A stretch of DNA of 64,000 nt from Bradyrhizobium agreste (GTDB lineage: Bacteria > Pseudomonadota > Alphaproteobacteria > Rhizobiales > Xanthobacteraceae), in the NCBI RefSeq assembly GCF_016031625.1, contig NZ_JACCHP010000017.1, positions 1 to 64,000 of the forward strand, given 5' to 3'. Position numbers and translations under genes: made by a program. This document shows, in pieces, positions 41,541 to 50,582 of this stretch. How positions within the stretch are numbered: position 1 is the first letter of the stretch; each line of letters begins with the position of its first letter. The notes beneath the pieces are model-generated. The model saw only the letters and a list, made by a program, of their open reading frames with translations. It made no database searches and had not been told where the DNA came from.

Positions 41541-42461
41541 ATGACCTTCCCCGACATCACCCCTTCACTCAAAGCCGCGATGCCTGAGCTTCGCGGGCGG
41601 CTGCTGGCGAACCAGTCGCTGGCCGAGCTCACCTGGTTTCGCGTCGGCGGCCCGGCGCAGGTGCTGTTCACGCCGGCCGACGAAGACGATCTCGCCTACT
41701 TCCTCGCGCATCTTTCTTCCGACATTCCCGTCTACGTCATCGGCGTCGGCTCCAACCTCATCGTGCGCGACGGCGGCATTGCCGGCGTCGTGATCCGGCT
41801 TGCACCGCGCGCCTTCGGCGAGGCGACCGCGAGCGGCGACATCGTGACCGCCGGCGCTGCCGCGCTCGACAAGCGCGTGGCGGAAGTTGCGGCCTCCGCC
41901 AATATCGGCGGGCTCGAATTCTTCTTCGGCATTCCCGGCACCATCGGCGGCGCGCTGCGCATGAATGCGGGCGCCAATGGCGGCGAGACCAAGGACGTGC
42001 TGATCGAGGCGAGGGGCGTCGGGCGCGACGGGACGAAGCACGTCTTCTCCAACGCCGAGATGAAGTTCGTCTATCGCAACAGCGGCGTCGATCCCTCCAT
42101 CATCTTCACCTCAGCGCGTTTTCGCGGCGAGATCAGGGACGCGGAGGCGATCCGCGCGCGGATGGCGGAGGTGCAGAGCCATCGCGAGACCGCGCAGCCG
42201 ATCCGCGAGAAGACCGGCGGCTCGACCTTCAAGAATCCGCCCGGCCATTCCGCCTGGAGGCTGGTCGACGCCGCCGGCTGCCGCGGCTTGCGCGTCGGCG
42301 GCGCGCAGGTCTCGGAGATGCATTGCAACTTCCTGATCAACACCGGCGAGGCCACCGCGCACGACATCGAGACACTCGGCGAGACGGTGCGCGAACGCGT
42401 GAAGGCGAATTCCGGAATTGAGCTACACTGGGAAATCAAGCGGATCGGGGTTTCGATCTAA
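41541..42461 (+). CDS. murB: UDP-N-acetylenolpyruvylglucosamine reductase
   Basis: A 306-residue FAD enzyme that reduces UDP-GlcNAc-enolpyruvate to UDP-MurNAc with NADPH. FAD-binding landmarks are GVGSNLIVRDGGI and FFFGIPGTIGGALRMNAGA. The catalytic region is GSTFKNPPGHSAWRLVDAAG, with the serine of the type II group, and the C-terminal glutamate is in GIELHWEIKRIG. A family B repeat follows. Confidence 0.96.
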   Translation: MTFPDITPSLKAAMPELRGRLLANQSLAELTWFRVGGPAQVLFTPADEDDLAYFLAHLSSDIPVYVIGVGSNLIVRDGGIAGVVIRLAPRAFGEATASGDIVTAGAAALDKRVAEVAASANIGGLEFFFGIPGTIGGALRMNAGANGGETKDVLIEARGVGRDGTKHVFSNAEMKFVYRNSGVDPSIIFTSARFRGEIRDAEAIRARMAEVQSHRETAQPIREKTGGSTFKNPPGHSAWRLVDAAGCRGLRVGGAQVSEMHCNFLINTGEATAHDIETLGETVRERVKANSGIELHWEIKRIGVSI

Positions 42462-42463
42462 CA

Positions 42464-42542
42464 GTCATTCCGGGGCGTGCGAAGCGCGAACCCGGAATCT
42501 CGAGATTCCGGGTCTGGTGCTTGCGCACCATCCCAGAATGAC
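42464..42542. repeat. Palindromic repeat, family B, murB-ddl gap
   Basis: GTCATTCCGGGGCGTGCGAAGCGCG and TGGTGCTTGCGCACCATCCCAGAATGAC flank the palindrome CCCGGAATCTCGAGATTCCGGG. It begins three bases after the murB stop and ends 15 bases before the ddl start. Confidence 0.8.
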
Positions 42543-42557
42543 GAAATGAGAGGACAT

Positions 42558-43544
42558 ATGCGCATCACCATCCTCTTCGGCGGCTCCAACCGCGAACGTC
42601 TCGTCTCCGTAGCCACAGCCCAGGCGCTGCATCAGGCGCTGCCCGAGGCTGACCTCTGGTGGTGGGACGTCGAGGACAAGGTTCACGTCGTGCAGTCGAA
42701 GCAGCTGCTCGAGCATGCCCGTCCGTTTGAGGACGAGTTCAAGCCCGGCACGCGCGGGATCCCGTTGGAGCAGGCGCTTGATCAGGCCAAGGCTGAGGAT
42801 CGCGTGCTGGTGCTCGGCCTGCATGGCGGCCGCGCCGAGAACGGCGAATTGCAGGTGATGTGCGAGGCGCGCGGCGTGCCCTTCACCGGCTCGGGCTCGG
42901 CGTCCTCGCATCTCGCCTTCGACAAGATCGCGGCAAAGCGCTTCGCCGCGCTCGGCGGCGTGACGCCGCCGGAAAATCTTGCGCTCGATGATATTGACGA
43001 GGCCTTCGCCGAATACGGCCGGTTGATCGCAAAGCCCGCGCGCGACGGGTCGAGCTACGGCCTGATCTTCGTCAACGCCAAGCAGGACCTCGTCGCCGTC
43101 CGCAACGCGGCCAAGCATGAAGAGTATGTCATCGAGCCCTACGTCGCTGGCGTGGAGGCGACCTGCGGCGTGCTGGAGCGCACCGACGGCTCGATCATCT
43201 CGCTGCCGCCGATCGAGATCATTCCGGGCGAGGGTAATTTCGACTACGCGGCGAAATATCTTCTGAAGTCGACCCAGGAGATCTGCCCCGGCCGCTTCGC
43301 ACCCGAGATCACCGCCGCGCTCAAGGCGCAGGCGATGCTGGCCCATCGGGCGATGTCCTGCACCGGCTATTCCCGCTCGGACTTCATCGTCTCGGACAAG
43401 GGCCTCGTCTATCTCGAGACCAACACGCTGCCCGGGCTGACCAAGTCCTCGCTCTACCCCAAGGCGCTGAAAGCCGAAGGCATCGAATTTGTCGACTTCT
43501 TGCGCGGCCTGGTCGAGCTCGCCTGCCAGCGCGTGCGGAAATAG
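42558..43544 (+). CDS. ddl: D-alanine--D-alanine ligase
   Basis: A 328-residue ATP-grasp ligase that makes the D-Ala-D-Ala dipeptide used by MurF. Landmarks are LFGGSNRERLVSVATA, HGGRAENGELQ (family HGxxGEDGxxQ), GSGSASSHLAFDK, KPARDGSSYGL, YAAKYLL, GYSRSDF and ETNTLPGLTKSSL. Its N-terminal and HGGRAEN motifs are diverged from the usual GGxSxEREVS and HGxxGED, so it is an unusual Ddl, but all key positions are kept. AGAGGA precedes the start. The position between murB and ftsQ is the standard one. Confidence 0.88.
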   Translation: MRITILFGGSNRERLVSVATAQALHQALPEADLWWWDVEDKVHVVQSKQLLEHARPFEDEFKPGTRGIPLEQALDQAKAEDRVLVLGLHGGRAENGELQVMCEARGVPFTGSGSASSHLAFDKIAAKRFAALGGVTPPENLALDDIDEAFAEYGRLIAKPARDGSSYGLIFVNAKQDLVAVRNAAKHEEYVIEPYVAGVEATCGVLERTDGSIISLPPIEIIPGEGNFDYAAKYLLKSTQEICPGRFAPEITAALKAQAMLAHRAMSCTGYSRSDFIVSDKGLVYLETNTLPGLTKSSLYPKALKAEGIEFVDFLRGLVELACQRVRK

Positions 43545-43895
43545 TCAGGATTGGTTAACGGCCGGAGCGGCGAAACGGGCCGGTTTGGCGGCCAAAACCG
43601 GTAAAATGCCGGACATCGCGGCGCAAATGCCTCACATTGCGGGGCAAAATGCGCAAGTCGTTAACGAATTTTACCTTTTGTTTACCAGGACGTCCGAAGG
43701 TTAACGCTGGCGGCGCATATGGCGCTTTGGCTGCCGGCGCGTGAGCTGTCGCGGGTGATGTCACCCCCCAGCGAACGCTTTGAAGGGGAGAGGTTTTCTT
43801 CTGCTGAAGACCAGCACCCGGCCCGGCAGGTCCGAGACGTCATGTTCGCCAGGATCCGCGCGATGTCGCGGGCAAACTGTTGACGAGCTCGTGCA
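43545..43895 (+). promoter_or_regulatory. ftsQAZ upstream region with phased TTAAC/TTACC half-sites
   Basis: A 350-base gap without a gene. It holds TTAAC at 43661, TTACC at 43671 and TTACC at 43682 (steps of 10 and 11 bases) and two further GGTTAACG words near 43553 and 43700. In related bacteria ftsQA is under CtrA control, and these half-sites resemble a degenerate CtrA array. The rest (43720-43890) shows no clear feature. Confidence 0.45.
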
Positions 43896-44918
43896 ATGGA
43901 TGGTGCAGGACGCCTCACCCGATCGCTTTTGAGATCGCTGAGGCCCCAAGCTGACCTGAAGGCGGCCGCTATCGGAGCGGTCGTGCTTCTGCGCGAGTGG
44001 ATAGAGGACAAGCGCGAAGAGGCGCGCGCTGCCGCCAAGGACAAGGCCAAAGCCAAGGTCAGGGCCGCCGTCGAGCGCGAGCCGCCGCCGCGCCTGGTCG
44101 CGCTGGTCGAGCGCTATCTGCCGCGCCGGGTCGGCCTCGGCATGACCGTGCTGCTGTTGATCGGCAGCTGCGGCTTCGGCATCGTCAAGGGTGGCCATCT
44201 CCAGGATTTCGTCACCGCGGTCAGCGATGCCCGCAATGCGCTGGCCAATTCCGCCGGCTTCCGTATCACCTCCGTCGTGATCAACGGCCGCAAGCAGCTG
44301 ACTCAGGACGAGATCCTCGCGATCGGCGGCGTCAGCGGCCGCTCTTCGCTGCTGTTCCTCGACGCCGAGGCAGTGCGCGACAAGCTCAAGGCCAATCCCT
44401 GGATCGCGGATGCGACCGTGCTGAAGCTCTATCCGGGCCAGCTCATGATCGAGCTCACCGAGCGCAAGGCGTTCGCGCTGTGGCAGGAGGCCGGCCGGCT
44501 CTCCGTCATCGCCGACGACGGCGCCGTGCTCGAGCCCTATGTCTCGCGCCGCTTCCTGTCGCTGCCGCTCGTTGTCGGCAAGGGCGCCGAGACCCAGGCA
44601 CGCGATTTCCTGGCGCTACTGGCGCGCTATCCTCAGGTCAATTCTGTGACCAAGGCCGCGATCTATGTCGGCGAGCGGCGCTGGAACCTGCGACTCAAGG
44701 ACGGTCTCGACATCCGCCTGCCCGAGCAGGACATCGGCAACGCGCTTGCGATGCTGTCGAAGCTCGACAAGGAGGACCGGCTGTTCTCGCGCGATATCGT
44801 CGCCGTCGACATGCGCCTGCCCGATCGGCTCGTGGTGCAGCTCTCCGAGGACGCCGCCAAGGCGCGGGAGGAGCCGTTCAAGGACAAGAAGAAAAAGAAG
44901 GCCGGGGATTCCGCATGA
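43896..44918 (+). CDS. ftsQ: Divisome protein FtsQ
   Basis: A 340-residue bitopic protein. A long charged cytosolic region (about 1-80, with a Lys/Ala/Glu-rich stretch) is followed by one membrane segment (about 83-103), a POTRA domain (about 125-195: FRITSVVINGRKQLTQDEIL) and the FtsQ beta domain (about 200-320). It links the early and late divisome by binding FtsL and FtsB. The tail is very basic (KDKKKKKAG). It overlaps ftsA by four bases. Confidence 0.93.
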   Translation: MDGAGRLTRSLLRSLRPQADLKAAAIGAVVLLREWIEDKREEARAAAKDKAKAKVRAAVEREPPPRLVALVERYLPRRVGLGMTVLLLIGSCGFGIVKGGHLQDFVTAVSDARNALANSAGFRITSVVINGRKQLTQDEILAIGGVSGRSSLLFLDAEAVRDKLKANPWIADATVLKLYPGQLMIELTERKAFALWQEAGRLSVIADDGAVLEPYVSRRFLSLPLVVGKGAETQARDFLALLARYPQVNSVTKAAIYVGERRWNLRLKDGLDIRLPEQDIGNALAMLSKLDKEDRLFSRDIVAVDMRLPDRLVVQLSEDAAKAREEPFKDKKKKKAGDSA

Positions 44919-46237
44919 CCGGTCTCGATCGCACCCAGACACCGAAGACGCGCCCGATGCCGCACAAGCGCGGCGGCATCGTCGCCTGCCTCGACATCGG
45001 CACCAGCAAGATCGCCTGCATGATCGCGCGGCTGAAGCCGTCGCCGCCGAGCGATGCGCTGCGCGGCCGCACCCATGCGGTGGAATTGATCGGCTACAGC
45101 CAGATCCAGGCGCGCGGCATGAAGGCCGGCGCGGTGATCGATCTTACCGAATGCGAGCAGGCGGTGCGCCAGGCCGTCGGGCTCGCGGAGAAGATGGCCA
45201 AGGTGCGGGTCGAGTCCGTGCTGTTGTCGGTCTCCGGCGGGCGGCTCGCCGGCCAGCTGGTCGAGGCTGCCGCCGACATTCGTGGCGGCGCCGTAACGCC
45301 GGCCGATGTCAGCCGCGTCACCTCCACCGGCATGCGCCACGCCACCGGCGAAGGCCGCACCGTGCTGCACGCCCTGCCGGTCGGCTACACGCTCGACGGC
45401 GTCAAGGGCATCCGCGATCCCCGCGGCATGGTCGCGCACCAGTTCGGTGTCGACATGAACGTCGTCACCTGCGACGCCACCGTGGCGCGGAACCTGATGC
45501 TGGCGGTGGAGCGCTGCCACATCAATGTCGAAGCCATGGCAGCGAGCCCCTATGTGGCCGGCCTGTCGGTGCTGACCGACGACGAGGCCGATCTCGGCGC
45601 CGCTGTCGTCGAGATGGGCGCCGGCACCACCACGATTGCCGTTTATTCGGGCGGCCGCTTCGTGCACGCGGCGGGTTTTGCGGTCGGCGGGCAACACATC
45701 ACGATGGATCTTGCGCGCGGACTCTCGGCGACCATTGCCGATGCCGAGCGAATCAAGACCTTATACGGTACCGTCATCACCGGCGGATCGGACTCGCGTG
45801 AGCTGATGTCTGTGCCGACAGCCGGTGACGAGCAGGATCTGCCGCAGATCGTTTCCCGCGCCACCATCGCGAACATCGTCAAGCACCGTGCCGAGGAAGT
45901 CTTCGAAATGGTTCGGGACAAGCTGAAGGATTCGCCCTTCGCCGCAGAGCCGAACGGCCGCGTCGTGCTTTCGGGCGGCGCCTCGCAGCTGACCGGTCTC
46001 GTCGATCTTGGCACCCGGATTCTCGGCCGGCCCGTTCGGGTCGGTCGTCCGCTCGGTTTCGGCCGGCTGCCCAATGAGGCGAAGAACGCCGCGTTCGCGG
46101 TGCCGGCCGGACTTCTGGTCTACCCGCAATATGTTCACCTCGAACATGTCGAACCGCGGCATACGCGGCAGCAGATCAAGACAGGGACCGGCGGATATTT
46201 CGGAAAGGTCGGACGATGGCTACGCGAGGGCTTTTGA
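44915..46237 (+). CDS. ftsA: Actin-like division protein FtsA
   Basis: A 440-residue actin-fold ATPase that anchors FtsZ to the membrane. ATP-binding motifs are CLDIGTSKIACMIA, MGAGTTTIAVYSGG and VLSGGASQLTGL. The 1C domain is near IDLTECEQAVRQAVGLAEKM. The C-terminal amphipathic helix (GYFGKVGRWLREGF) is the membrane tether. It overlaps ftsQ (ATGA) and is followed by ftsZ after 87 bases. Confidence 0.96.
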   Translation: MTGLDRTQTPKTRPMPHKRGGIVACLDIGTSKIACMIARLKPSPPSDALRGRTHAVELIGYSQIQARGMKAGAVIDLTECEQAVRQAVGLAEKMAKVRVESVLLSVSGGRLAGQLVEAAADIRGGAVTPADVSRVTSTGMRHATGEGRTVLHALPVGYTLDGVKGIRDPRGMVAHQFGVDMNVVTCDATVARNLMLAVERCHINVEAMAASPYVAGLSVLTDDEADLGAAVVEMGAGTTTIAVYSGGRFVHAAGFAVGGQHITMDLARGLSATIADAERIKTLYGTVITGGSDSRELMSVPTAGDEQDLPQIVSRATIANIVKHRAEEVFEMVRDKLKDSPFAAEPNGRVVLSGGASQLTGLVDLGTRILGRPVRVGRPLGFGRLPNEAKNAAFAVPAGLLVYPQYVHLEHVEPRHTRQQIKTGTGGYFGKVGRWLREGF

Positions 46238-46324
46238 TGACCGCTTTCCGCAATCTTCGATTTTCACCAACTCCCGCGGCCACCGGCCGGGGCGAACCCA
46301 CGCGCGCGTGATCGAGAGGCAACC

Positions 46325-48109
46325 ATGACCATCAGCATCAATGTTCCTGATATTCACGAACTGAAGCCCCGGATCACCGTGTTCGGCGTCGGCGGCGCCG
46401 GCGGCAACGCCGTCAACAACATGATCACGGCGGGCCTGCAGGGCGTCGACTTCGTGGTCGCCAACACCGATGCGCAGGCGCTGACGATGTCGAAGGCGCA
46501 GCGCATCGTGCAGATGGGCACCGCTGTCACGCAAGGCCTTGGCGCCGGCTCGCAGCCGAACGTCGGCGCCGCAGCGGCGGAAGAAGTCATCGACGAGCTG
46601 CGCGACCATCTCTCGGGCGCCAACATGGTGTTCGTCACCGCCGGCATGGGCGGCGGCACCGGCACGGGTGCCGCTCCCGTCATCGCCAAGACCGCGCGCG
46701 AGATGGGCATCCTCACCGTCGGTGTGGTGACCAAGCCGTTCCACTTCGAGGGCCAGCGCCGCATGCGCACGGCCGAAGCCGGCATCGCCGAGCTGCATAA
46801 GGTCGTGGATACGCTCCTGATCATCCCGAACCAGAACCTGTTCCGGGTCGCCAACGAGAAGACCACCTTCGCCGACGCCTTCGCGATGGCCGACCAGGTG
46901 CTCTATTCGGGCGTCGCCTGCATCACCGACCTGATGGTCAAGGAAGGCCTGATCAACCTCGACTTCGCCGACGTCCGCGCCGTCATGCGCGAGATGGGCA
47001 AAGCGATGATGGGCACCGGCGAAGCCTCGGGCGACAAGCGCGCGCTGACCGCCGCGGAAGCCGCGATCGCCAACCCGCTGATCGACGACAGCTCGATGAA
47101 GGGGGCCAAGGGCCTGCTCATCTCCATCACCGGCGGCAAGGACCTCACCCTGTTCGAGGTCGACGAGGCGGCGACCCGCATCCGCGAGGAAGTCGACCAG
47201 GACGCCAACATCATCGTCGGCGCCACTTTCGACGAAGCGCTCGACGGCCTGATCCGCGTCTCGGTCGTCGCCACTGGCATCGAGCAGGCCGCGATCGCCC
47301 GCAACAGCCAGGCGACGTCTGCGCCCGTCGCCAACCCGGCACCGCAGATGCCGCAGGCTGCCGCCCCGGCCGCCGCCGCCGAGAGCCGTCTCGCCGACCT
47401 GACCGCCCGGCTGCGTGCCGACAACCAGCGTCTGGCCGAGCGCGCCCAGAAGCTGGAAGCCCAGACCCCGGCCGCCGCGCCGGCTCCGGCTGCCGCGCCC
47501 CGTCCGAACGTCGAGCGAGCTGCGCTCGCCGCGATCGCCGCTGCCGTTGCCGAGGTGCCGCAGGCGCCCGCGCCGCAGACCTATGGCGACGTCACCGTGC
47601 GCCCGATCGCGCAGAAGCCGACCCTGTTCCCGGAGGCCGACATGGCCCCGGTCGCGGTGCAGGAGCCGATGACGCCTGATACCTTCATCCCGCCGCAGGC
47701 CGAGCGTCCGGCCCGTACGCCGCGCATGCCGCGAATCGAGGAGCTGCCGATGCCGGCGCAGGCCGAGATTCGGCAGGCCCGCGGCGAGGCCGAGGAAGAG
47801 ACACCGCAGAAGACCCGCCTGTCGCTGCTGCAGCGCCTCGCCAATGTTGGTCTCGGCCGTCGCGACGAGGAAAGCGAGCCGCCGGTGGCGGCCCGCACCG
47901 CCGGTCCCGCCATGCCGCCGCTGCCCGAGCGCCGGCCGCAGAAGACCGTGGCGCAGCAGATCGCGTCGAGTGAGCCGGTATCAGAGTATGCCCGCCGTCC
48001 CGCACCGCAAGGCTTGGACGTCCACGGCCGCCCCGCGCCTGTTGCGCCGGCGCCACAGGGTGACGACCATCTTGATATCCCGGCCTTCCTGCGGCGGCAG
48101 GCGACCTGA
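46325..48109 (+). CDS. ftsZ: Tubulin-like division protein FtsZ with long linker
   Basis: A 594-residue FtsZ. The GTPase domain (about 1-325) has GVGGAGGNAVNNM, ANTDAQAL and the tubulin signature GGGTGTGAAP. A Pro/Ala/Glu/Arg-rich disordered linker of about 250 residues follows, and the protein ends with the conserved peptide LDIPAFLRRQ that binds FtsA. The linker is far longer than in E. coli (about 50 residues). It polymerises into the Z-ring at midcell or, in polar growers, at the division site. A strong terminator follows. Confidence 0.97.
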   Translation: MTISINVPDIHELKPRITVFGVGGAGGNAVNNMITAGLQGVDFVVANTDAQALTMSKAQRIVQMGTAVTQGLGAGSQPNVGAAAAEEVIDELRDHLSGANMVFVTAGMGGGTGTGAAPVIAKTAREMGILTVGVVTKPFHFEGQRRMRTAEAGIAELHKVVDTLLIIPNQNLFRVANEKTTFADAFAMADQVLYSGVACITDLMVKEGLINLDFADVRAVMREMGKAMMGTGEASGDKRALTAAEAAIANPLIDDSSMKGAKGLLISITGGKDLTLFEVDEAATRIREEVDQDANIIVGATFDEALDGLIRVSVVATGIEQAAIARNSQATSAPVANPAPQMPQAAAPAAAAESRLADLTARLRADNQRLAERAQKLEAQTPAAAPAPAAAPRPNVERAALAAIAAAVAEVPQAPAPQTYGDVTVRPIAQKPTLFPEADMAPVAVQEPMTPDTFIPPQAERPARTPRMPRIEELPMPAQAEIRQARGEAEEETPQKTRLSLLQRLANVGLGRRDEESEPPVAARTAGPAMPPLPERRPQKTVAQQIASSEPVSEYARRPAPQGLDVHGRPAPVAPAPQGDDHLDIPAFLRRQAT

Positions 48110-48135
48110 GGATTGTTACAATAAGGCAGATGACA

Positions 48136-48175
48136 AAAGGTCCCGGCGAGACGCTCGCCGGGACCTTTCCTTTTG
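48136..48175 (+). terminator. Rho-independent terminator after ftsZ
   Basis: A 15-bp perfect stem (AAAGGTCCCGGCGAG with its complement, loop ACG) is followed by CCTTTTG. It marks the end of the main division-cluster transcript 27 bases past the ftsZ stop. Confidence 0.88.
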
Positions 48176-48285
48176 CCCCGGGCATGTCCGGATTGTGCAG
48201 CCAAGCAACTGATTTTAAATCATTAATTACGCACTTGGTGGTTCAGTAAAACTGCCGATGACGGTCTCGGACGCCGGCGCAATTT

Positions 48286-48333
48286 GGTTAAGCCTTGGCG
48301 CGAATACGGCAGGTTTGGGGTAACAATCGGTAA
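48286..48333 (+). promoter_or_regulatory. lpxC upstream region with GGTTAA/GGTAA words
   Basis: GGTTAA at 48286 and GGTAA at 48319 and 48329 (10 bases apart) lie between the ftsZ terminator and lpxC, 140-190 bases before the start. Since the upstream transcript ends at the terminator, lpxC needs its own promoter here. Confidence 0.35.
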
Positions 48334-48472
48334 AAAAGCGTGAGTTGGCGCTGTTTGAGGCAGCAACTATGGTCTGCCGTGACTTGGGGATACGGAGATT
48401 CGGAAGCGTCGGCTGTGGCCGGCCAGGCGGGTCTCGTATAAGTCGCAATGGGTCGTAGTGGGGCGGTTCCTG

Positions 48473-49435
48473 ATGAAGTTTAGCCGGCAAACAACGCTTC
48501 GTGCGCAAGCCTCTGTGGCAGGCGTGGGCGTTCATTCCGGTCTTCCCGTCACTCTCACGCTTGGGCCTGCGCCTGTCGACGCGGGTTTTATTTTTGTCCG
48601 GACCGGACTTGAGGGAAGTGACCGCGAATTTCAGGCCACCGCCGAGCAGGTGATTGCGACTGACTTTGCCACCGTCCTCGGCGACCGCGACGGTCCGCTG
48701 GTGTCCACCGCTGAGCATGTGCTTGCTGCACTGCGGGGAATGGGCGTGGACAACGCCACCATCGAGATCGACGGTCCGGAAGTTCCGATCATGGACGGCA
48801 GTGCCGCGGCCTTCATTGCGGCGATCGACCAGGCCGGGATCGTCACCCAGCCGGCGCAGCGTCGCTTCATTCAGGTTCTGAAGCCGATCTCGGTCAAGAT
48901 CGGCGATTCCTTCGGCGAGATCAGGCCCGACGCCAATGGATTCCGCGTCGAGGTCGAGATCGATTTCACTAATCCCGTCATCGGCCAGCAGGCTTACGCC
49001 TTCGACGTCAATCCGGAAGGTTTCCGCCGGGAGGTCGGCCGGGCCCGGACCTTCGGCCTGATGTGCGACGTCGCGCGGCTCTGGAGCGCGGGCTATGCCC
49101 TCGGCGCCTCCTTCGACAACACCGTCGTGTTCGATGACGAGCGGCTGCTCAACACCGAAGGCCTGCGCTATGCCGATGAATGCGCCCGCCACAAGGTGCT
49201 GGACGTGATCGGCGACCTCTCGCTGGCCGGCCTGCCGCTGCTTGGCGCCTACCGCTCGGTGCGCGGCGGCCACAAGCTCAACCACGCCGTCCTGACGGCG
49301 CTGCTGGCCGATCGGACCGCCTGGAGGGTGGTCGAGGGCGAGGCTGCCCGCCGCCCCACGCGTGCCGTGGGCGAGGTCGGTCGCGGCATCGTCGGCGGCC
49401 GGGTCGCTGCGGCCTTCGGACCGGATGTGTCCTGA
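48473..49435 (+). CDS. lpxC: UDP-3-O-acyl-GlcNAc deacetylase
   Basis: A 320-residue zinc enzyme that carries out the first committed step of lipid A synthesis. The first zinc ligand is H82 in STAEHVLAAL, and the second region is HKVLDVIGDLSLAG with the ligand His and Asp; IDGPEVPIMDGSAAAF is also typical. The start MKFSRQTTLRAQ matches the family; a GTG at 48458 is in frame but would add five atypical residues. It follows ftsZ, as in many Gram-negatives. Confidence 0.96.
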   Translation: MKFSRQTTLRAQASVAGVGVHSGLPVTLTLGPAPVDAGFIFVRTGLEGSDREFQATAEQVIATDFATVLGDRDGPLVSTAEHVLAALRGMGVDNATIEIDGPEVPIMDGSAAAFIAAIDQAGIVTQPAQRRFIQVLKPISVKIGDSFGEIRPDANGFRVEVEIDFTNPVIGQQAYAFDVNPEGFRREVGRARTFGLMCDVARLWSAGYALGASFDNTVVFDDERLLNTEGLRYADECARHKVLDVIGDLSLAGLPLLGAYRSVRGGHKLNHAVLTALLADRTAWRVVEGEAARRPTRAVGEVGRGIVGGRVAAAFGPDVS

Positions 49436-49678
49436 CGCGGCCTGCCGCTTTCGGATTTGGTTGGCGGCCCCCCGGGAAACTCCTGGTAACCATGATCGGC
49501 TAGCATTGCGGCAGGTTCGCCTTAATCCGGGCGAAATGCCTCCCTATCCGGTTCGTTAACGGTCGTTTTTCGGATACATCGGCGTGGTCGCGCGGCAGGC
49601 ACCACGGTTACATTTCGCGCCCATGAGGGGTTCGTGGGCTGGCGGACACCGCATCACAGGGCGTCAGGGCTTAAACTC

Positions 49679-50569
49679 ATGTCGGCACAGCGTATGACGC
49701 GCGGATATTTCTCGGTCTCGTCGCGAGCCCGCGGGCTGCTTCAGGCCGTCACCTTCATCATGCTCGCGCTACCCCTTGCCGGATGCGGCACGGGCGCGCT
49801 CTGGGACAAGTTCACCGCCAAGGACGACACCTTCGTCGAGGAGCCCGCCGACAAGATCTACAATGAGGGCCTGTACCTCATGAACGAGAAGAAGGACATG
49901 AAGGCGGCGAACAAGAAGTTCGAAGAGGTCGACCGCCAGCATCCTTATTCCGATTGGGCCCGCAAGTCGCTGCTGATGTCGGCCTATGCGTCCTATCAGG
50001 GCGGCGATTATGACGGCTGCATCGGCGCCGCCACCCGCTACGTCACGCTGCATCCCGGCAGCCCGGATGCGGCCTATGCGCAATACCTGATCGCCGCCTC
50101 CCATTACGACCAGATCCCGGACATCAGCCGCGACCAGACCCGCACCGAAAAGGCGATCGCCGCGCTGGAAGAGGTGGTGCGCAAATATCCGAACTCGGAA
50201 TATGCGACCTCGGCCAAGGCCAAGATCGAGGGCGCGCGCGACCAGCTCGCCGGCAAGGAAATGAATGTCGGCCGCTACTACGCCCAGAAGCGCGACTACA
50301 CGGCCGCCATCAATCGTTACAAGACCGTCGTCACGCAGTACCAGACCACCCGCCATGTCGAAGAGGCGCTGTTCCGGCTCACCGAGGCCTATATGGCGAT
50401 CGGCATCGTCGGCGAAGCGCAGACCGCGGCGGCCGTGCTCGGGCACAATTTTCCTGACAGCCGCTGGTACAAGGACGCCTATAATCTTGTAAAATCCGGC
50501 GGTCTCGAGCCGAGCGAGAATCAGGGGTCCTGGATCAGCCGGACCTTCAAGAAAATGGGTCTCGGCTAG
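49679..50569 (+). CDS. bamD: Outer-membrane assembly lipoprotein BamD
   Basis: A lipoprotein of about 296 residues with the lipobox LAGC (Cys near 36) and five TPR-like repeats (about 60-270). PADKIYNEGLYLMNEKKDMKAA, QHPYSDWARKSLLMSAYASY and YPNSEYATSAKAKI are typical of BamD. It works with BamA to insert outer-membrane beta-barrels. An ATG at 49694 is a possible alternative start. recN follows after 13 bases. Confidence 0.94.
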   Translation: MSAQRMTRGYFSVSSRARGLLQAVTFIMLALPLAGCGTGALWDKFTAKDDTFVEEPADKIYNEGLYLMNEKKDMKAANKKFEEVDRQHPYSDWARKSLLMSAYASYQGGDYDGCIGAATRYVTLHPGSPDAAYAQYLIAASHYDQIPDISRDQTRTEKAIAALEEVVRKYPNSEYATSAKAKIEGARDQLAGKEMNVGRYYAQKRDYTAAINRYKTVVTQYQTTRHVEEALFRLTEAYMAIGIVGEAQTAAAVLGHNFPDSRWYKDAYNLVKSGGLEPSENQGSWISRTFKKMGLG

Positions 50570-50582
50570 GAAATGCGGTTCC

